Shown here one piece after another: positions 1 through 7,325 of a DNA stretch of 9,571 nt. This DNA comes from JADJOY01 sp046331705 [NCBI: bacterium] (lineage in GTDB: Bacteria; JADJOY01). Numbering within the stretch: the first letter of the stretch is position 1; each line of letters opens with the position of its first letter. The notes beneath the pieces were generated by a model that ran no database searches, was not told where the DNA came from, and was given only the letters and a program-made list of their open reading frames with translations. Where the stretch lies: assembly GCA_046331705.1 (NCBI GenBank), contig JAXLQJ010000104.1:1-9571 (forward strand), in the 5' to 3' direction. The position numbers and the translations under genes were made by a program.

Positions 1-691
1 CCTCGTCGCTCTCGTCACCACCCAGGGCTTCCGCGTCGTACGACTCGGCGGCGACCTTGGAGCGCTTCTTTTTCTTCTTGGGCGTCGCCGCCGCGACAGC
101 GGTCGCCGGCGCTTGATCCGCGGGCGCGGCGGTGGCCGCCGGGGTGGACGTGGGCGCCGTGGCGGCACTCGCAGGTGGCGCGCCGGTGGGTGGTGCCGGC
201 GTCACGGACACGCTGGTCTGCGGCGCGGGCACCGCGGTCCCGGGAGCATCCACGACCAGGATCAGGATTCGAAACGGCGAGGTGAGCGAGCTCACGCGGG
301 TCACGACCTGGGCCACCGCGTCGATACGCACGACGAAGCCGCCGCGCTCCCCTTCCCCGCCCGTGGGAGTGATCTCGACCCGCCGCACGCGCGGGTCGGC
401 GGGGTCCACCCGCGGCACGGCGCGCGCGCCGACCGCGGCCGCGTAGACCTGCACCTCGAACGACGATCCATCGCTGCTCGGCCGCAACCGATCGAGGTAG
501 GGCACCGGTCGATCGAAGTCGAGGAAGATCGCGGTCTGCTCGGCGCCCGACGAGACGCGCACGGACTGCAAGGTCGCGAGCGGCTCGAGCGCGTCCTGGG
601 CACGCGCCGGCGCGGCACCGATCCCGACCAGCCACAGCCAACCGACGACGAGCGGCGTGATGGAACGACGCCGGGATTCAAGGATCGACAT
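1..691 (-). CDS. Exported AMIN-like domain protein, possibly the N-terminus of an N-acetylmuramoyl-L-alanine amidase (partial, 3' end off window)
   Basis: An uninterrupted frame of 230 codons runs from ATG at 691 off the left edge, so the C-terminus is not visible. Residues 1-31 look like a signal peptide: an RRR patch at 7-9, a hydrophobic core (PLVVGWLWLVGIG) and an ARA|QD cleavage site. Residues 42-83 (VRVSS..., IFLDFDRPVPYLDRLRP) and 103-150 (ending SPFRILILVVDAPG) resemble the two beta-rich halves of the AMIN region found before the catalytic domain of periplasmic cell-wall amidases and in some secretion and pilus proteins. A Pro/Ala/Thr-rich linker (152-203), a Lys/Arg patch KKKKKR (205-210) and an acidic stretch follow. 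A GGAG lies 11 bases before the ATG. The likely role is periplasmic peptidoglycan binding or cleavage; the amidase assignment is inference because no catalytic domain is in view. Coding is supported by the signal peptide and by domain-like sequence in this frame only. Confidence 0.72.
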   Translation of the reverse strand, partial: MSILESRRRSITPLVVGWLWLVGIGAAPARAQDALEPLATLQSVRVSSGAEQTAIFLDFDRPVPYLDRLRPSSDGSSFEVQVYAAAVGARAVPRVDPADPRVRRVEITPTGGEGERGGFVVRIDAVAQVVTRVSSLTSPFRILILVVDAPGTAVPAPQTSVSVTPAPPTGAPPASAATAPTSTPAATAAPADQAPATAVAAATPKKKKKRSKVAAESYDAEALGGDESDE

Positions 692-825
692 CGCGCTCTC
701 GACTCCGGATCGATGCGGGGTGGTGCTCGGCTCGGGCACGCGCCCGGGTTCCGCCGGATGCGCCGCGTGCGCCGCCGAGTGGGACCGTCGAGCGCGCGGT
801 AACATCCGCCCGTCACCTCGGTGTG
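692..825. other. Intergenic gap between folC and the AMIN-like gene
   Basis: These 134 bases are the longest non-coding stretch in the window. I see no rho-independent terminator, since no hairpin is followed by a T run, and no convincing -35/-10 pair. A short hairpin (CGGGC, 4-base loop, GCCCG at 733-746) is ordinary for this base composition. Whether the AMIN-like gene has its own promoter or is read through from folC cannot be decided from the sequence. Confidence 0.5.
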
Positions 826-2256
826 TCAACACCCGCGCGTCACCCGCGCGCGTCGCCGCGTGAGCGTCACGGGAACGCCGAGCCGCTTCATCGCCGCGCC
901 GACCAGGTAGAGCGAGCCGATCACCACCACGACGCCGTCGGCCCTTGCCAGCGCGCGAGCCCGGGAGAGCGCCCGCGGCCAGGGCGCGACCGCGTGGGCC
1001 GGCATTCCCGCTCGCCGCGCGGAATCGACGAGCTCCGCGGCGGCGACCGCGTCCGCGCGCGGCACGGTGGTGCACACGACCGCGTCCCAGGGCACGCGCC
1101 GCAGCGACCCGAGCAACCGCTCCGGCGACTTGGTGCGCAACGCACCCACCACCACCACGCGCGGACCCGCGAACGGGGCCACCAGCGCGCCCAGCGCTCG
1201 CGCCGATGCCGCAGCGCCGTGCGGGTTGTGCGCGCCGTCGAAGATCCACGTCGGGTGCCCGCGCACGACGTCGAGCCGTCCCGGCCAGCGTGTCTCGGCG
1301 AGCGCCGCGCGCACCGCCGCGGCGTCGACCGCGAGCCCGAGCTCCGCGATGCACTCGAGTGCCCGCAGCGCGAGCACCGCGTTGCCCACCTGATGCGCGC
1401 CGAGCAATCCGAGCGGCGCCCGCTCGAGCACCAAGCGCTTGCCGCGATAGCTCACCACCCCGCCCGCGCCGGCGCCGCGAGTCGCGAGCGGCGGCGTCTG
1501 CACCGCGATCCCGTGGGCGCGGGCGTGCGCATCGATCACACACCGCGCGGCGCCGCTCGCGACGCCCGTCACCAGCGTCCCGCCCGGGCTCGCGATCTCG
1601 ACTTTCTCGCGGGCGATGGCGCGCCGCGTGGTGCCCAGGAACTCGGTGTGGTCGAGCTCGACGTTGGTGAGCACGGCCACCGGCGCCAGGCCGACGTTGG
1701 TGGCGTCCCAGCGTCCGCCGAGCCCCACCTCGAGCACCGCCACGTCCACCCGGCGGCGCACCATCTCGAGCAACGCCACCACCGTCACGAGCTCGAAGTA
1801 CGTGAGCCGCACCGCCGGCGGCCGCTCGATGGCGCGGCGGACCCGCGCGATGCCGTTCGCCAGCGCCGCCCAGCCGATGGCGGCGCCGTTCACCCGGATG
1901 CGCTCGCGCACGTCGACGAGATGCGGCGAAGTATAGAGGCCGACCGCGAGGCCGCTGCGTTGCAGCGCCGCCGCGATCAGCGCCGAGACCGAGCCCTTCC
2001 CGTTGGTGCCGCCCACCCGCACGATCCGTAGCCGTCGCTCCGGGTGATCGAGACGAGCGAGCGCCTCGCGCACCCGTTCGAGCCCCGGGCGGATGTCGCG
2101 CGGATCGATCGCGTCGAGGTAGCGAAGCGCCCGACGCCGGCGCGCCGTGGCGGCGTCGCTCCGCCGCACCCATGACGGCAAGCGCGTGGCCGGCGAGCGA
2201 CGACTCGACGAACGCGCGCGCTCAGGTCGTGCCGGAGAACGCCTGCCCGTCGCCAT
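826..2256 (-). CDS. folC: Folylpolyglutamate synthase / dihydrofolate synthase FolC
   Basis: A Mur-ligase-fold, ATP-dependent cytoplasmic enzyme that adds glutamate to dihydropteroate and/or to reduced folates. Visible motifs, numbered from ATG 2256: RPGLERV (56-62); the P-loop GTNGKGS (83-89), characteristic of the FolC family; SPHLVDVRERIRVNG (110-124), the pteroate-binding loop; EVGLGGRWDATN (176-187); DHTEFLG (202-208); REKVEI with the probable carbamylated Lys218; then WPGRLDVV and FDGAHNPHG in the C-terminal domain. At 476 aa it is slightly longer than usual because of an Arg/Ser/Pro-rich N-terminus. The start is uncertain: ATG 2256 overlaps accD by 35 bp with only a weak AGG in front, while GTG 2169 would remove 29 poorly conserved-looking residues but has no clear Shine-Dalgarno. 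The family identity is secure. Whether it is bifunctional (DHFS plus FPGS) or FPGS only cannot be settled by eye. It is the last gene of the trp-accD-folC run. Confidence 0.95.
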   Translation of the reverse strand: MATGRRSPARPERARSSSRRSPATRLPSWVRRSDAATARRRRALRYLDAIDPRDIRPGLERVREALARLDHPERRLRIVRVGGTNGKGSVSALIAAALQRSGLAVGLYTSPHLVDVRERIRVNGAAIGWAALANGIARVRRAIERPPAVRLTYFELVTVVALLEMVRRRVDVAVLEVGLGGRWDATNVGLAPVAVLTNVELDHTEFLGTTRRAIAREKVEIASPGGTLVTGVASGAARCVIDAHARAHGIAVQTPPLATRGAGAGGVVSYRGKRLVLERAPLGLLGAHQVGNAVLALRALECIAELGLAVDAAAVRAALAETRWPGRLDVVRGHPTWIFDGAHNPHGAAASARALGALVAPFAGPRVVVVGALRTKSPERLLGSLRRVPWDAVVCTTVPRADAVAAAELVDSARRAGMPAHAVAPWPRALSRARALARADGVVVVIGSLYLVGAAMKRLGVPVTLTRRRARVTRGC

Positions 2257-3142
2257 TGCCTGCGCCGGTCGCGCCCTCGTGCGCCGAGAGGTACCGCCGG
2301 CTGCCGGGCGCGTGCGCCTGCCCCAGGAGCAGGCTCAGGATGCGCGCCAGCGTCTCCTTCACGTGGCGTCGCTCGACGATGCGGTCGATGAAGCCGTGCT
2401 CGAGCAGGAACTCGGAGCGCTGGAATCCCTCGGGCAGCGTTTCCTTGATGGTCTGCTGGATCACCCGCGGACCCGCGAAGCCGATGAGCGCGCGCGGCTC
2501 GGCCAGGATCACGTCTCCGACGGTCGCGAAGCTCGCCACCGTTCCTCCGGTGGTCGGATCGGCGAGCAGCGAGACGTAAGGCAGCCCCGCGCGGCGAAGC
2601 CGTGCCAGCGCGCCGACCGTCTTCGCCATCTGCATCAAGCTCAGGGTGCCTTCCTGCATGCGGGCACCGCCGCTCGACGACACGATCACCACCGGCAGCC
2701 GATCGCGCATCGCCGCGTCCACGAGACGAACGATCTTCTCGCCCACCACCGAGCTCAGGCTGCCGCCGAAGAAGTGGAAGTCCATGACGCCGATCATGCA
2801 GGGCACGCCGCCCAGCCGGCACGAGCCCGTGACGATGGCCTCGCGCGAGCCCGTCTTCTTCTGGGCGTCGCGGACCCGATCGGGGTAGCGCGCCGGGTCC
2901 CGAAACCCGAGTGGATCGAGCGGCTCGAGCTCGGCGTCGAGCTCCTGGAAGCTCGACGCGTCGGTCATGATCGCGATCCGTTCGCGCGCGGAGATGCGGA
3001 AGTGATAGTTGCACTTCGGGCAGACGCTGAAGTTGCGCTCGACTTCCTTCTTGTAGAGCATCTGGCTGCACGCGTTGCACTTGAGCCAGAGCCCCTTGGG
3101 GATCGAGACGCGGCTCTCGCCTTCCTTCTTGAACCAGGCCAT
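2222..3142 (-). CDS. accD: Acetyl-CoA carboxylase carboxyltransferase subunit beta AccD
   Basis: The beta subunit of the acetyl-CoA carboxylase carboxyltransferase. With AccA (not in this window) it transfers the carboxyl group from biotin on AccB to acetyl-CoA, giving malonyl-CoA for fatty acid synthesis. The 306-aa length is normal. It opens with the typical MAWFKK, followed by a four-cysteine zinc ribbon (C22-x2-C25, C41-x2-C44), then the crotonase-like carboxyltransferase core with SSSGGARMQEG (155-165), DPTTGGTVASFA (195-206) and GFAGPRVIQQT (221-231). The last 25 or so residues are a Gly/Ala/Ser tail of little conservation. Its ATG overlaps the trpA stop as TGATG, and GGAGAG lies 7 bases upstream, so it is probably translationally coupled to trpA. 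The accD-folC neighbourhood is common in proteobacteria. Confidence 0.97.
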   Translation of the reverse strand: MAWFKKEGESRVSIPKGLWLKCNACSQMLYKKEVERNFSVCPKCNYHFRISARERIAIMTDASSFQELDAELEPLDPLGFRDPARYPDRVRDAQKKTGSREAIVTGSCRLGGVPCMIGVMDFHFFGGSLSSVVGEKIVRLVDAAMRDRLPVVIVSSSGGARMQEGTLSLMQMAKTVGALARLRRAGLPYVSLLADPTTGGTVASFATVGDVILAEPRALIGFAGPRVIQQTIKETLPEGFQRSEFLLEHGFIDRIVERRHVKETLARILSLLLGQAHAPGSRRYLSAHEGATGAGNGDGQAFSGTT

Positions 3143-3969
3143 CAGCGCGCTCTCCGGCGGGTGGCTGCCGGCACTCGATCGAGTGCCGCGCGCAACTCGC
3201 GCACGAACGAAGCCACTCGCTCACAGGCACCGCGCGCGCCCCCCGCGCCCGGTACGCGGCGAACCACCGCCGAGCCGACGATCACCCCGTCGGCCACCGC
3301 GGCGACCTCGGCGGCCTGCTCGGGCGTGCTGATGCCGAAGCCCACCAGCACCGGTCGATCCACGGCCCGCTGGACCGTGCGGATCCTCGCCGGCAGATCC
3401 GAACGCAGCTTGGTGCGCTCGCCGGTCACGCCCGTGAGCGACACGTAGTAGACGAAGCCGCGGCTTCTGCGGCCGATCTCGGCGAGCCGCGCCGCTTTGG
3501 TGGTGGGCGCGACGAGCAACACGGTGTCGATGTCGTGGGCGCGCAGCGGCCGGAAGGTCTGCTCGCCGTCCTCGATGGGCAGGTCCGGGATGATGATGCC
3601 GTCGATGCCGGCGGCGCTCGCCGCCTGCGCGAAGCGCTCGGCGCCGAACGCGTGGATGGGGTTGATCGAGCCCATGAGCACCAGCGGCACGCGCACCTTC
3701 CCGCGAATCCGCGCCACCATGTCCAGGATCGCACGAAGCGTGGTGCCCGACGCCAGCGCGCGTGCGTTCGAGAGCTGGATCACCGGGCCATCCGCGAGCG
3801 GATCCGAGAACGGGATGCCGAGCTCGATGGCGTCGGCGCCCGCCGCTTCGAGCGCGAAGATGAGCTTCTCGGTGGTCGCGAGGTCCGGATCGCCGGCGGT
3901 GATGAACGGCACCAGCACGCGACGACCGCTGGCGCGCGCCGCGGCGAAGGAGGTGGTGAGCCGGCTCAT
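3142..3969 (-). CDS. trpA: Tryptophan synthase alpha subunit TrpA
   Basis: The alpha subunit cleaves indole-3-glycerol phosphate to indole and glyceraldehyde 3-phosphate and passes indole through a tunnel to TrpB. I chose ATG 3969 (275 aa): GAGG lies 5 bases upstream, and with this start the catalytic Glu (IELGIPFSDP) is residue 49 and the catalytic Asp (DPLADGP) is residue 60, the same numbers as in E. coli. An in-frame GTG at 3990 would add 7 residues. Other TIM-barrel motifs: GIIIPDLPIEDGEQ, LVAPTT, YYVSLTGVTGERT (flexible loop 6), LVGFGIS and GVIVGSAVV (phosphate site). The segment after strand 3 reads LMGSINPI (98-105) where many homologues have LMTYYNPI or similar, so both tyrosines are replaced. 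The C-terminus has an Arg-rich tail. The gene is coupled upstream to a small ORF (ATGA overlap) and downstream to accD (TGATG). Confidence 0.97.
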   Translation of the reverse strand: MSRLTTSFAAARASGRRVLVPFITAGDPDLATTEKLIFALEAAGADAIELGIPFSDPLADGPVIQLSNARALASGTTLRAILDMVARIRGKVRVPLVLMGSINPIHAFGAERFAQAASAAGIDGIIIPDLPIEDGEQTFRPLRAHDIDTVLLVAPTTKAARLAEIGRRSRGFVYYVSLTGVTGERTKLRSDLPARIRTVQRAVDRPVLVGFGISTPEQAAEVAAVADGVIVGSAVVRRVPGAGGARGACERVASFVRELRAALDRVPAATRRRAR

Positions 3970-4043
3970 CGTCGCCTCGCCACGAGCCACGGGCTGGGAA
4001 CGCCGTCGGTGAGGGCCGCGGCGGCGACCGGATTCGGCGCCAT
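3966..4043 (-). CDS. Putative 25-aa coupling ORF between trpB and trpA
   Basis: A 25-codon frame plus stop fills the gap between trpB and trpA exactly. Its ATG overlaps the trpB stop as TGATG, and its TGA overlaps the trpA ATG as ATGA. A near-ideal Shine-Dalgarno, AAGGAG (4057-4052), stands 8 bases before its ATG inside the trpB Lys-Glu codons. The peptide starts [15 protein letters not shown], has four prolines and one Trp (W19), and ends in three Arg codons AGG-CGA-CGA, which are uncommon in GC-rich genomes; the AGG is also part of the trpA ribosome-binding site. I recognise no homologue. The most likely role is to carry ribosomes from trpB to trpA and help keep the subunits in balance. Alternatives are a functional micropeptide, or a chance frame where trpA has simply moved away from trpB. 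It is in a different frame from both neighbours, so it is not an extension of TrpA unless there is a frameshift. Confidence 0.5.
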   Translation of the reverse strand: MAPNPVAAAALTDGVPSPWLVARRR

Positions 4044-5233
4044 CAGGCGAGCTCCTTGGCGAGCCGCTCGGAGACCTTCATGACGTCCTTGTCGCCGCGT
4101 CCCGAAAGATTGAGCACCACCAGCTGTCCCTTGCGCAGTTGCTTGCGACGCGCGGCGCGGCGCACCCAGGCGATCGCATGCGCCGTCTCGAGCGCGGGGA
4201 TGATGCCCTCCTTGCGCGCCAGATACTGGAATCCCTCGAGCGCCTCGTCGTCGGTGACCGCGTCGACCTCCAGACGGCCCTGCGCCTTCCACGCCGAGAG
4301 CTCCGGCCCCGAGCCCGGATAATCGAGGCCCGCCGAGATCGAGTGCGCGGGGAGGATCTGCCCGTCGGCGTCCTGCAACACGTAGCTCAGGCTGCCGTGC
4401 AGCACGCCCGGCTTGCCACGCCCCAGCGACGCGCCGTGCTGGCCGGTCGAGATGCCCAATCCCGCGGCTTCCACGCCGACCATGCGCACCTCGCGGTCGG
4501 CGAGAAACGGATGGAAGAATCCACTGGCGTTCGAGCCGCCGCCGACGCACGCGACCAGGAGGTCCGGCAGCCGCTTGGTCGCCGCGCGAATCTGGCGCCG
4601 GGTCTCGCGTCCGATCACCGACTGGAGCTCGCGCACGATCCACGGATACGGGTGCGGCCCGACGGCCGAGCCGATCACGTAATGGGTGCTCTCGACGTGG
4701 GTGGCCCAGTCGCGGATGGCCTCGCTGGTGGCGTCCTTGAGCGTGCGGGTGCCGGAGGTGACCGCCACCACGCGGGTTCCCATGAGCCGCATGCGGAAGA
4801 CGTTGAGCGCCTGGCGATCGATGTCCTCTTCGCCCATGTAGACGACGCATTCGAGGCCGAAGAGCGCCGCCACGGTGGCGGTCGCGACTCCGTGCTGGCC
4901 GGCACCGGTCTCGGCGATGATGCGCTTCTTGCCCATCCGCCGCGCGAGCAGCACCTGGCCGATGGTGTTGTTGATCTTGTGCGCGCCGGTATGACAGAGG
5001 TCCTCGCGCTTCAAGTAGAGCCGAATCCCGAGCTCCTCGCTGACCCGCGCCGCGCGGGTCAGCGGCGTCGGCCGGCCCACGTAGTTGCGCAGCAGGTCGT
5101 CGACCTCGCGGCGGAACGCACGATCCCGGCGCGCCTCGCGCCAAGCCCGCTCGAGCTCGACGCATGCGGGGACCACGGTCTCGGGGACGTAGCGGCCGCC
5201 GAAGGGACCGAAGCGCCCGTGCTCGTCGGGCAC
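4043..5233 (-). CDS. trpB: Tryptophan synthase beta subunit TrpB
   Basis: A PLP enzyme that condenses indole with L-serine to give L-tryptophan, acting in an alpha2-beta2 complex with TrpA. The start is GTG 5233, preceded by GGGAG with an 8-base spacer; no other start fits, and it gives 396 aa, the usual length for TrpB1. Motifs: N-terminal [22 protein letters not shown] with Schiff-base Lys86; AETGAGQHG with catalytic Glu108; GPHPYP; the phosphate-binding loop [21 protein letters not shown]; and near the C-terminus the Ser-containing [10 protein letters not shown]. This is the canonical trpA-partner type, not the longer TrpB2. It lies 41 bp downstream of trpF, the widest gap inside the trp genes, so its own strong ribosome-binding site probably drives independent initiation. 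Its last codons hold the AAGGAG that serves the following small ORF. Confidence 0.97.
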   Translation of the reverse strand: MPDEHGRFGPFGGRYVPETVVPACVELERAWREARRDRAFRREVDDLLRNYVGRPTPLTRAARVSEELGIRLYLKREDLCHTGAHKINNTIGQVLLARRMGKKRIIAETGAGQHGVATATVAALFGLECVVYMGEEDIDRQALNVFRMRLMGTRVVAVTSGTRTLKDATSEAIRDWATHVESTHYVIGSAVGPHPYPWIVRELQSVIGRETRRQIRAATKRLPDLLVACVGGGSNASGFFHPFLADREVRMVGVEAAGLGISTGQHGASLGRGKPGVLHGSLSYVLQDADGQILPAHSISAGLDYPGSGPELSAWKAQGRLEVDAVTDDEALEGFQYLARKEGIIPALETAHAIAWVRRAARRKQLRKGQLVVLNLSGRGDKDVMKVSERLAKELA

Positions 5234-5274
5234 CGAACCAACTCCCGCGTGAGCGCGCGGCTCGCGTGCGCGTC

Positions 5275-5910
5275 TCACGAGCGGGCCTCGATCGCGGCGA
5301 AGGCATGGTGGGCGCGCTCCACGAATGTCCGTACCTTTCTCGGGTCCTTGCGACCGGGTGCCGCTTCGACGCCGCTCGCGACGTCGACGGCGTAGGGTTG
5401 CACCTGGCGCACGGCGTCGGCGACGTTCTCGCAATCCAGTCCGCCGGCGAGGATGAGCGGGAAGCGCCGCGCGGCGGCGCGCGCGAGATTCCAGTCGCCG
5501 CGCACGCCCGTGCCGCCGGCTTGCCCGGGCACGAACGCGTCCACCAGCACGGCGCTCGCGCCGTATTCCTCGACGCCTTCCAGATCCCGCTCGTCGCGGG
5601 CGCGGACGGCACGGATCACGCGTCGGCTCAAGCTGCGCGCGAGCTCGGGAGGCTCGGCGCCATGCAGCTGGATGACGTCCAGTCCCACTTGCGCCGCGAT
5701 CGACTCGATCGACTCGCGGGATTCGTCGACGAAGACGCCCACGCGCGTCACGAAGGCCGGCAAGGTGCGGGCGAGCGGTGCGGCGACGGACGGATCGATC
5801 CAGCGCTTGCTGGCGCGATGGAAGTTGAAGCCGACCGCATCGGCGCCCGCGTCCACCACCGCTTGCAGATCGCGCGCGGTGGTCACGCCGCAGATCTTCA
5901 CGCGGATCAT
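5275..5910 (-). CDS. trpF: Phosphoribosylanthranilate isomerase TrpF
   Basis: Converts N-(5'-phosphoribosyl)anthranilate to CdRP by an Amadori rearrangement. It is a single-domain TIM barrel of 211 aa, normal for monofunctional TrpF. The catalytic general base Cys7 is in [11 protein letters not shown], and the general acid Asp124 is in [14 protein letters not shown]. The phosphate-binding end is LILAGGL and [15 protein letters not shown]. In the loop after GGTG the common FDW reads GDW, a mild variation. The ATG overlaps the trpC stop as ATGA (5907-5910), so translation is probably coupled to trpC. The ribosome-binding site inside trpC is G-rich (GGGGCGG) rather than a classical GGAGG. TrpC and TrpF are separate genes here, unlike the fused TrpCF of enterobacteria. 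Confidence 0.97.
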   Translation of the reverse strand: MIRVKICGVTTARDLQAVVDAGADAVGFNFHRASKRWIDPSVAAPLARTLPAFVTRVGVFVDESRESIESIAAQVGLDVIQLHGAEPPELARSLSRRVIRAVRARDERDLEGVEEYGASAVLVDAFVPGQAGGTGVRGDWNLARAAARRFPLILAGGLDCENVADAVRQVQPYAVDVASGVEAAPGRKDPRKVRTFVERAHHAFAAIEARS

Positions 5911-6719
5911 CGGAGCCCGCCCCGCCCGAGGAGCGAACGGATCTGGGCCACGGGATCGTCGGCGCGCATCAGCGACTCGCCCACCAGCACCCCGCGCACG
6001 CCGCTCTCGCCCACGCGCAGCACGTCCTCGCGCGTGAAGATGCCGGACTCGGAGACCACGGGGACGTGCCGCGGCACCTCGGGCGCGAGCGTGAGGGTGA
6101 CGTCGAGCTTGGTCTCGAAGGTGGTGAGATCGCGGTTGTTGATGCCCACCAGATCGGAACCGCGCTCGAGCGCGAGATCGAGCTCGCGGGCCTGGTGGAC
6201 CTCGACGAGCGTGTCGAGCCCCACCTCGCGAGCCGCGGCCAGAAGCTCGCCCAGCAGCGCGCGATCGAGCGCGGCCACGATCAAGAGCATCGCGTCGGCG
6301 CCGGCGGCGCGCGTCTCGAAGACCTGATAGGGATCGACGATGAAGTCCTTGCGCAGCACCGGGATCTCGGTGGCGTCGCGGGCACGCTCGAGGTCGTCGA
6401 GCGTGCCGCGGAAGAAGCCCTCGTCCGTGAGCACGCTCATCGCTTGCGCGCCACCGGCCGCATAGCTGCGCGCCCGCTCGGCGGGCTCGGCGCCGCTCGC
6501 GAGCTGGCCCTTCGACGGCGAGGCGCGCTTGAACTCGGCGATCAGCGCCGGCGCTTCCGGGCTCGCCTCGTCGATGCGTTTGCGAAACCCACGCGCGGCA
6601 CCCCGCCCGAGCGCGGCGTCCTCGAGCGTGCGCAGGCTGTAGCGCTTGCGCAGCGCCAGCACTTCCTCGCGCTTGCGATCCAGGATCTGACGCAGCAGGC
6701 CTTCCGGTCGCGCGGTCAT
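5907..6719 (-). CDS. trpC: Indole-3-glycerol phosphate synthase TrpC
   Basis: Closes the ring of CdRP to give indole-3-glycerol phosphate with loss of CO2 and water. It is a complete 270-aa TIM barrel with the family motifs in order: [14 protein letters not shown] (58-71) with Glu62 and Lys64; [18 protein letters not shown] (86-103); [11 protein letters not shown] (122-132) with the catalytic Lys124; LVEVH (171-175); [10 protein letters not shown] (192-201); SESGI (223-227); and GVLVGESLM (243-251). The ATG overlaps the trpG stop as ATGA (6716-6719), and GAGG lies 9 bases upstream inside trpG, so it is coupled to trpG. In many bacteria trpD lies between trpG and trpC; here there is no room for it. 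The open frame continues upstream of this ATG inside trpG, but that part does not resemble TrpC. Confidence 0.97.
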   Translation of the reverse strand: MTARPEGLLRQILDRKREEVLALRKRYSLRTLEDAALGRGAARGFRKRIDEASPEAPALIAEFKRASPSKGQLASGAEPAERARSYAAGGAQAMSVLTDEGFFRGTLDDLERARDATEIPVLRKDFIVDPYQVFETRAAGADAMLLIVAALDRALLGELLAAAREVGLDTLVEVHQARELDLALERGSDLVGINNRDLTTFETKLDVTLTLAPEVPRHVPVVSESGIFTREDVLRVGESGVRGVLVGESLMRADDPVAQIRSLLGRGGLR

Positions 6720-7324
6720 GGGCGTCGTCCTCGCCGGTCGTCCGTGGCGTTCGCGCCGACCTGGACGCGCAGGAAGTTGGCGAGCAGCTCGCGTCCGGAC
6801 TCGGTGAGGATCGATTCGGGATGGAACTGGACTCCTTCCACCAGCCCATCCGCGGTGCGGACCCCCATGATCTCGCCGTCCTCGCTGCGCGACGTCACGG
6901 CGAGCTCCGCGGGTAGCGTCGCCTCGTCGATGGCGAGCGAGTGGTAGCGGGTGGCGCGAAACGGGTTGGCGAGCCCCCGATAGACGCCCGCGCCGTCGTG
7001 CCGGATCTCGGAGACCTTGCCGTGCATCAACCGGCGAGCGCGCACGATCTCGGCGCCGTACGCCGCACCGATCGACTGATGCCCCAGGCACACGCCGAGC
7101 AGTGGGATCTTGCCGCGGAAGCGCCGGATCAGCTCGACGCTGATGCCCGCTTCCCTGGGCGTGCACGGCCCCGGCGAGATCACGACGTGGTCCGGCGCGA
7201 GGCTCGCGACCTCGTCGAGCCCGATCTCGTCGTTGCGCTTCACGACGACGTCCTCGCCGAGCTCGGCCAGGTACTGGACGAGGTTCCAGGTGAAGGAATC
7301 GTAGTTGTCGATCATGAGGAGCAT
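6716..7324 (-). CDS. trpG: Anthranilate synthase component II (glutamine amidotransferase) TrpG
   Basis: The class I glutamine amidotransferase that supplies ammonia to TrpE for anthranilate synthesis. Its 202 aa are a single GATase domain: LLMIDNYDSFTWNLVQY at the N-terminus, the oxyanion-loop region ISPGPCTP (49-56), the nucleophile Cys79 in GVCLGHQS, and the triad partners His168 and Glu170 in GVQFHPES. There is no fused TrpD domain, and no pabA-specific feature I can identify. Given its neighbours it is assigned to tryptophan synthesis, but such subunits often also serve p-aminobenzoate synthase, which fits the presence of folC downstream. ATG 7324 follows the trpE stop by 1 bp and has an excellent Shine-Dalgarno, GGAGGAG (7338-7332), with a 7-base spacer in the trpE C-terminus. 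A second ATG at 7315 is less well placed. Confidence 0.96.
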   Translation of the reverse strand: MLLMIDNYDSFTWNLVQYLAELGEDVVVKRNDEIGLDEVASLAPDHVVISPGPCTPREAGISVELIRRFRGKIPLLGVCLGHQSIGAAYGAEIVRARRLMHGKVSEIRHDGAGVYRGLANPFRATRYHSLAIDEATLPAELAVTSRSEDGEIMGVRTADGLVEGVQFHPESILTESGRELLANFLRVQVGANATDDRRGRRP

Positions 7325-7325
7325 G

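Noticed and set aside
733-746. Small hairpin CGGGC-ACGC-GCCCG as a possible terminator after folC
   Set aside because: Five-base stem and no T run on either strand; common by chance at this GC content.
15-816. Two other minus-strand frames (641-15 and 816-301) and a plus-strand frame in the left region
   Set aside because: They are Arg/Gly/Ala-rich without signal peptide or domain. The third minus frame from ATG 691 has a signal peptide and AMIN-like sequence and is the coding one.
823-2031. Long open frame on the plus strand opposite folC (402 codons)
   Set aside because: Arg/His/Ala-rich translation with no domain; it is the antisense of folC, whose motifs are unmistakable. GC-rich DNA gives long antisense frames.
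2147-3448. Long open frame on the plus strand opposite accD and part of trpA
   Set aside because: It spans two confirmed genes on the other strand, with no domain or ribosome-binding site.
3966-5612. 548-codon minus-strand frame overlapping trpF and trpB
   Set aside because: The translation is Arg-rich and off-frame to TrpF and TrpB. Only its last 26 codons (4043-3966) make a plausible separate small ORF.
6720-7166. Upstream extension of the TrpC frame inside trpG
   Set aside because: The extra residues are Arg-rich and unlike TrpC. ATG 6719 has a GAGG and an ATGA overlap and gives the usual 270-aa length.
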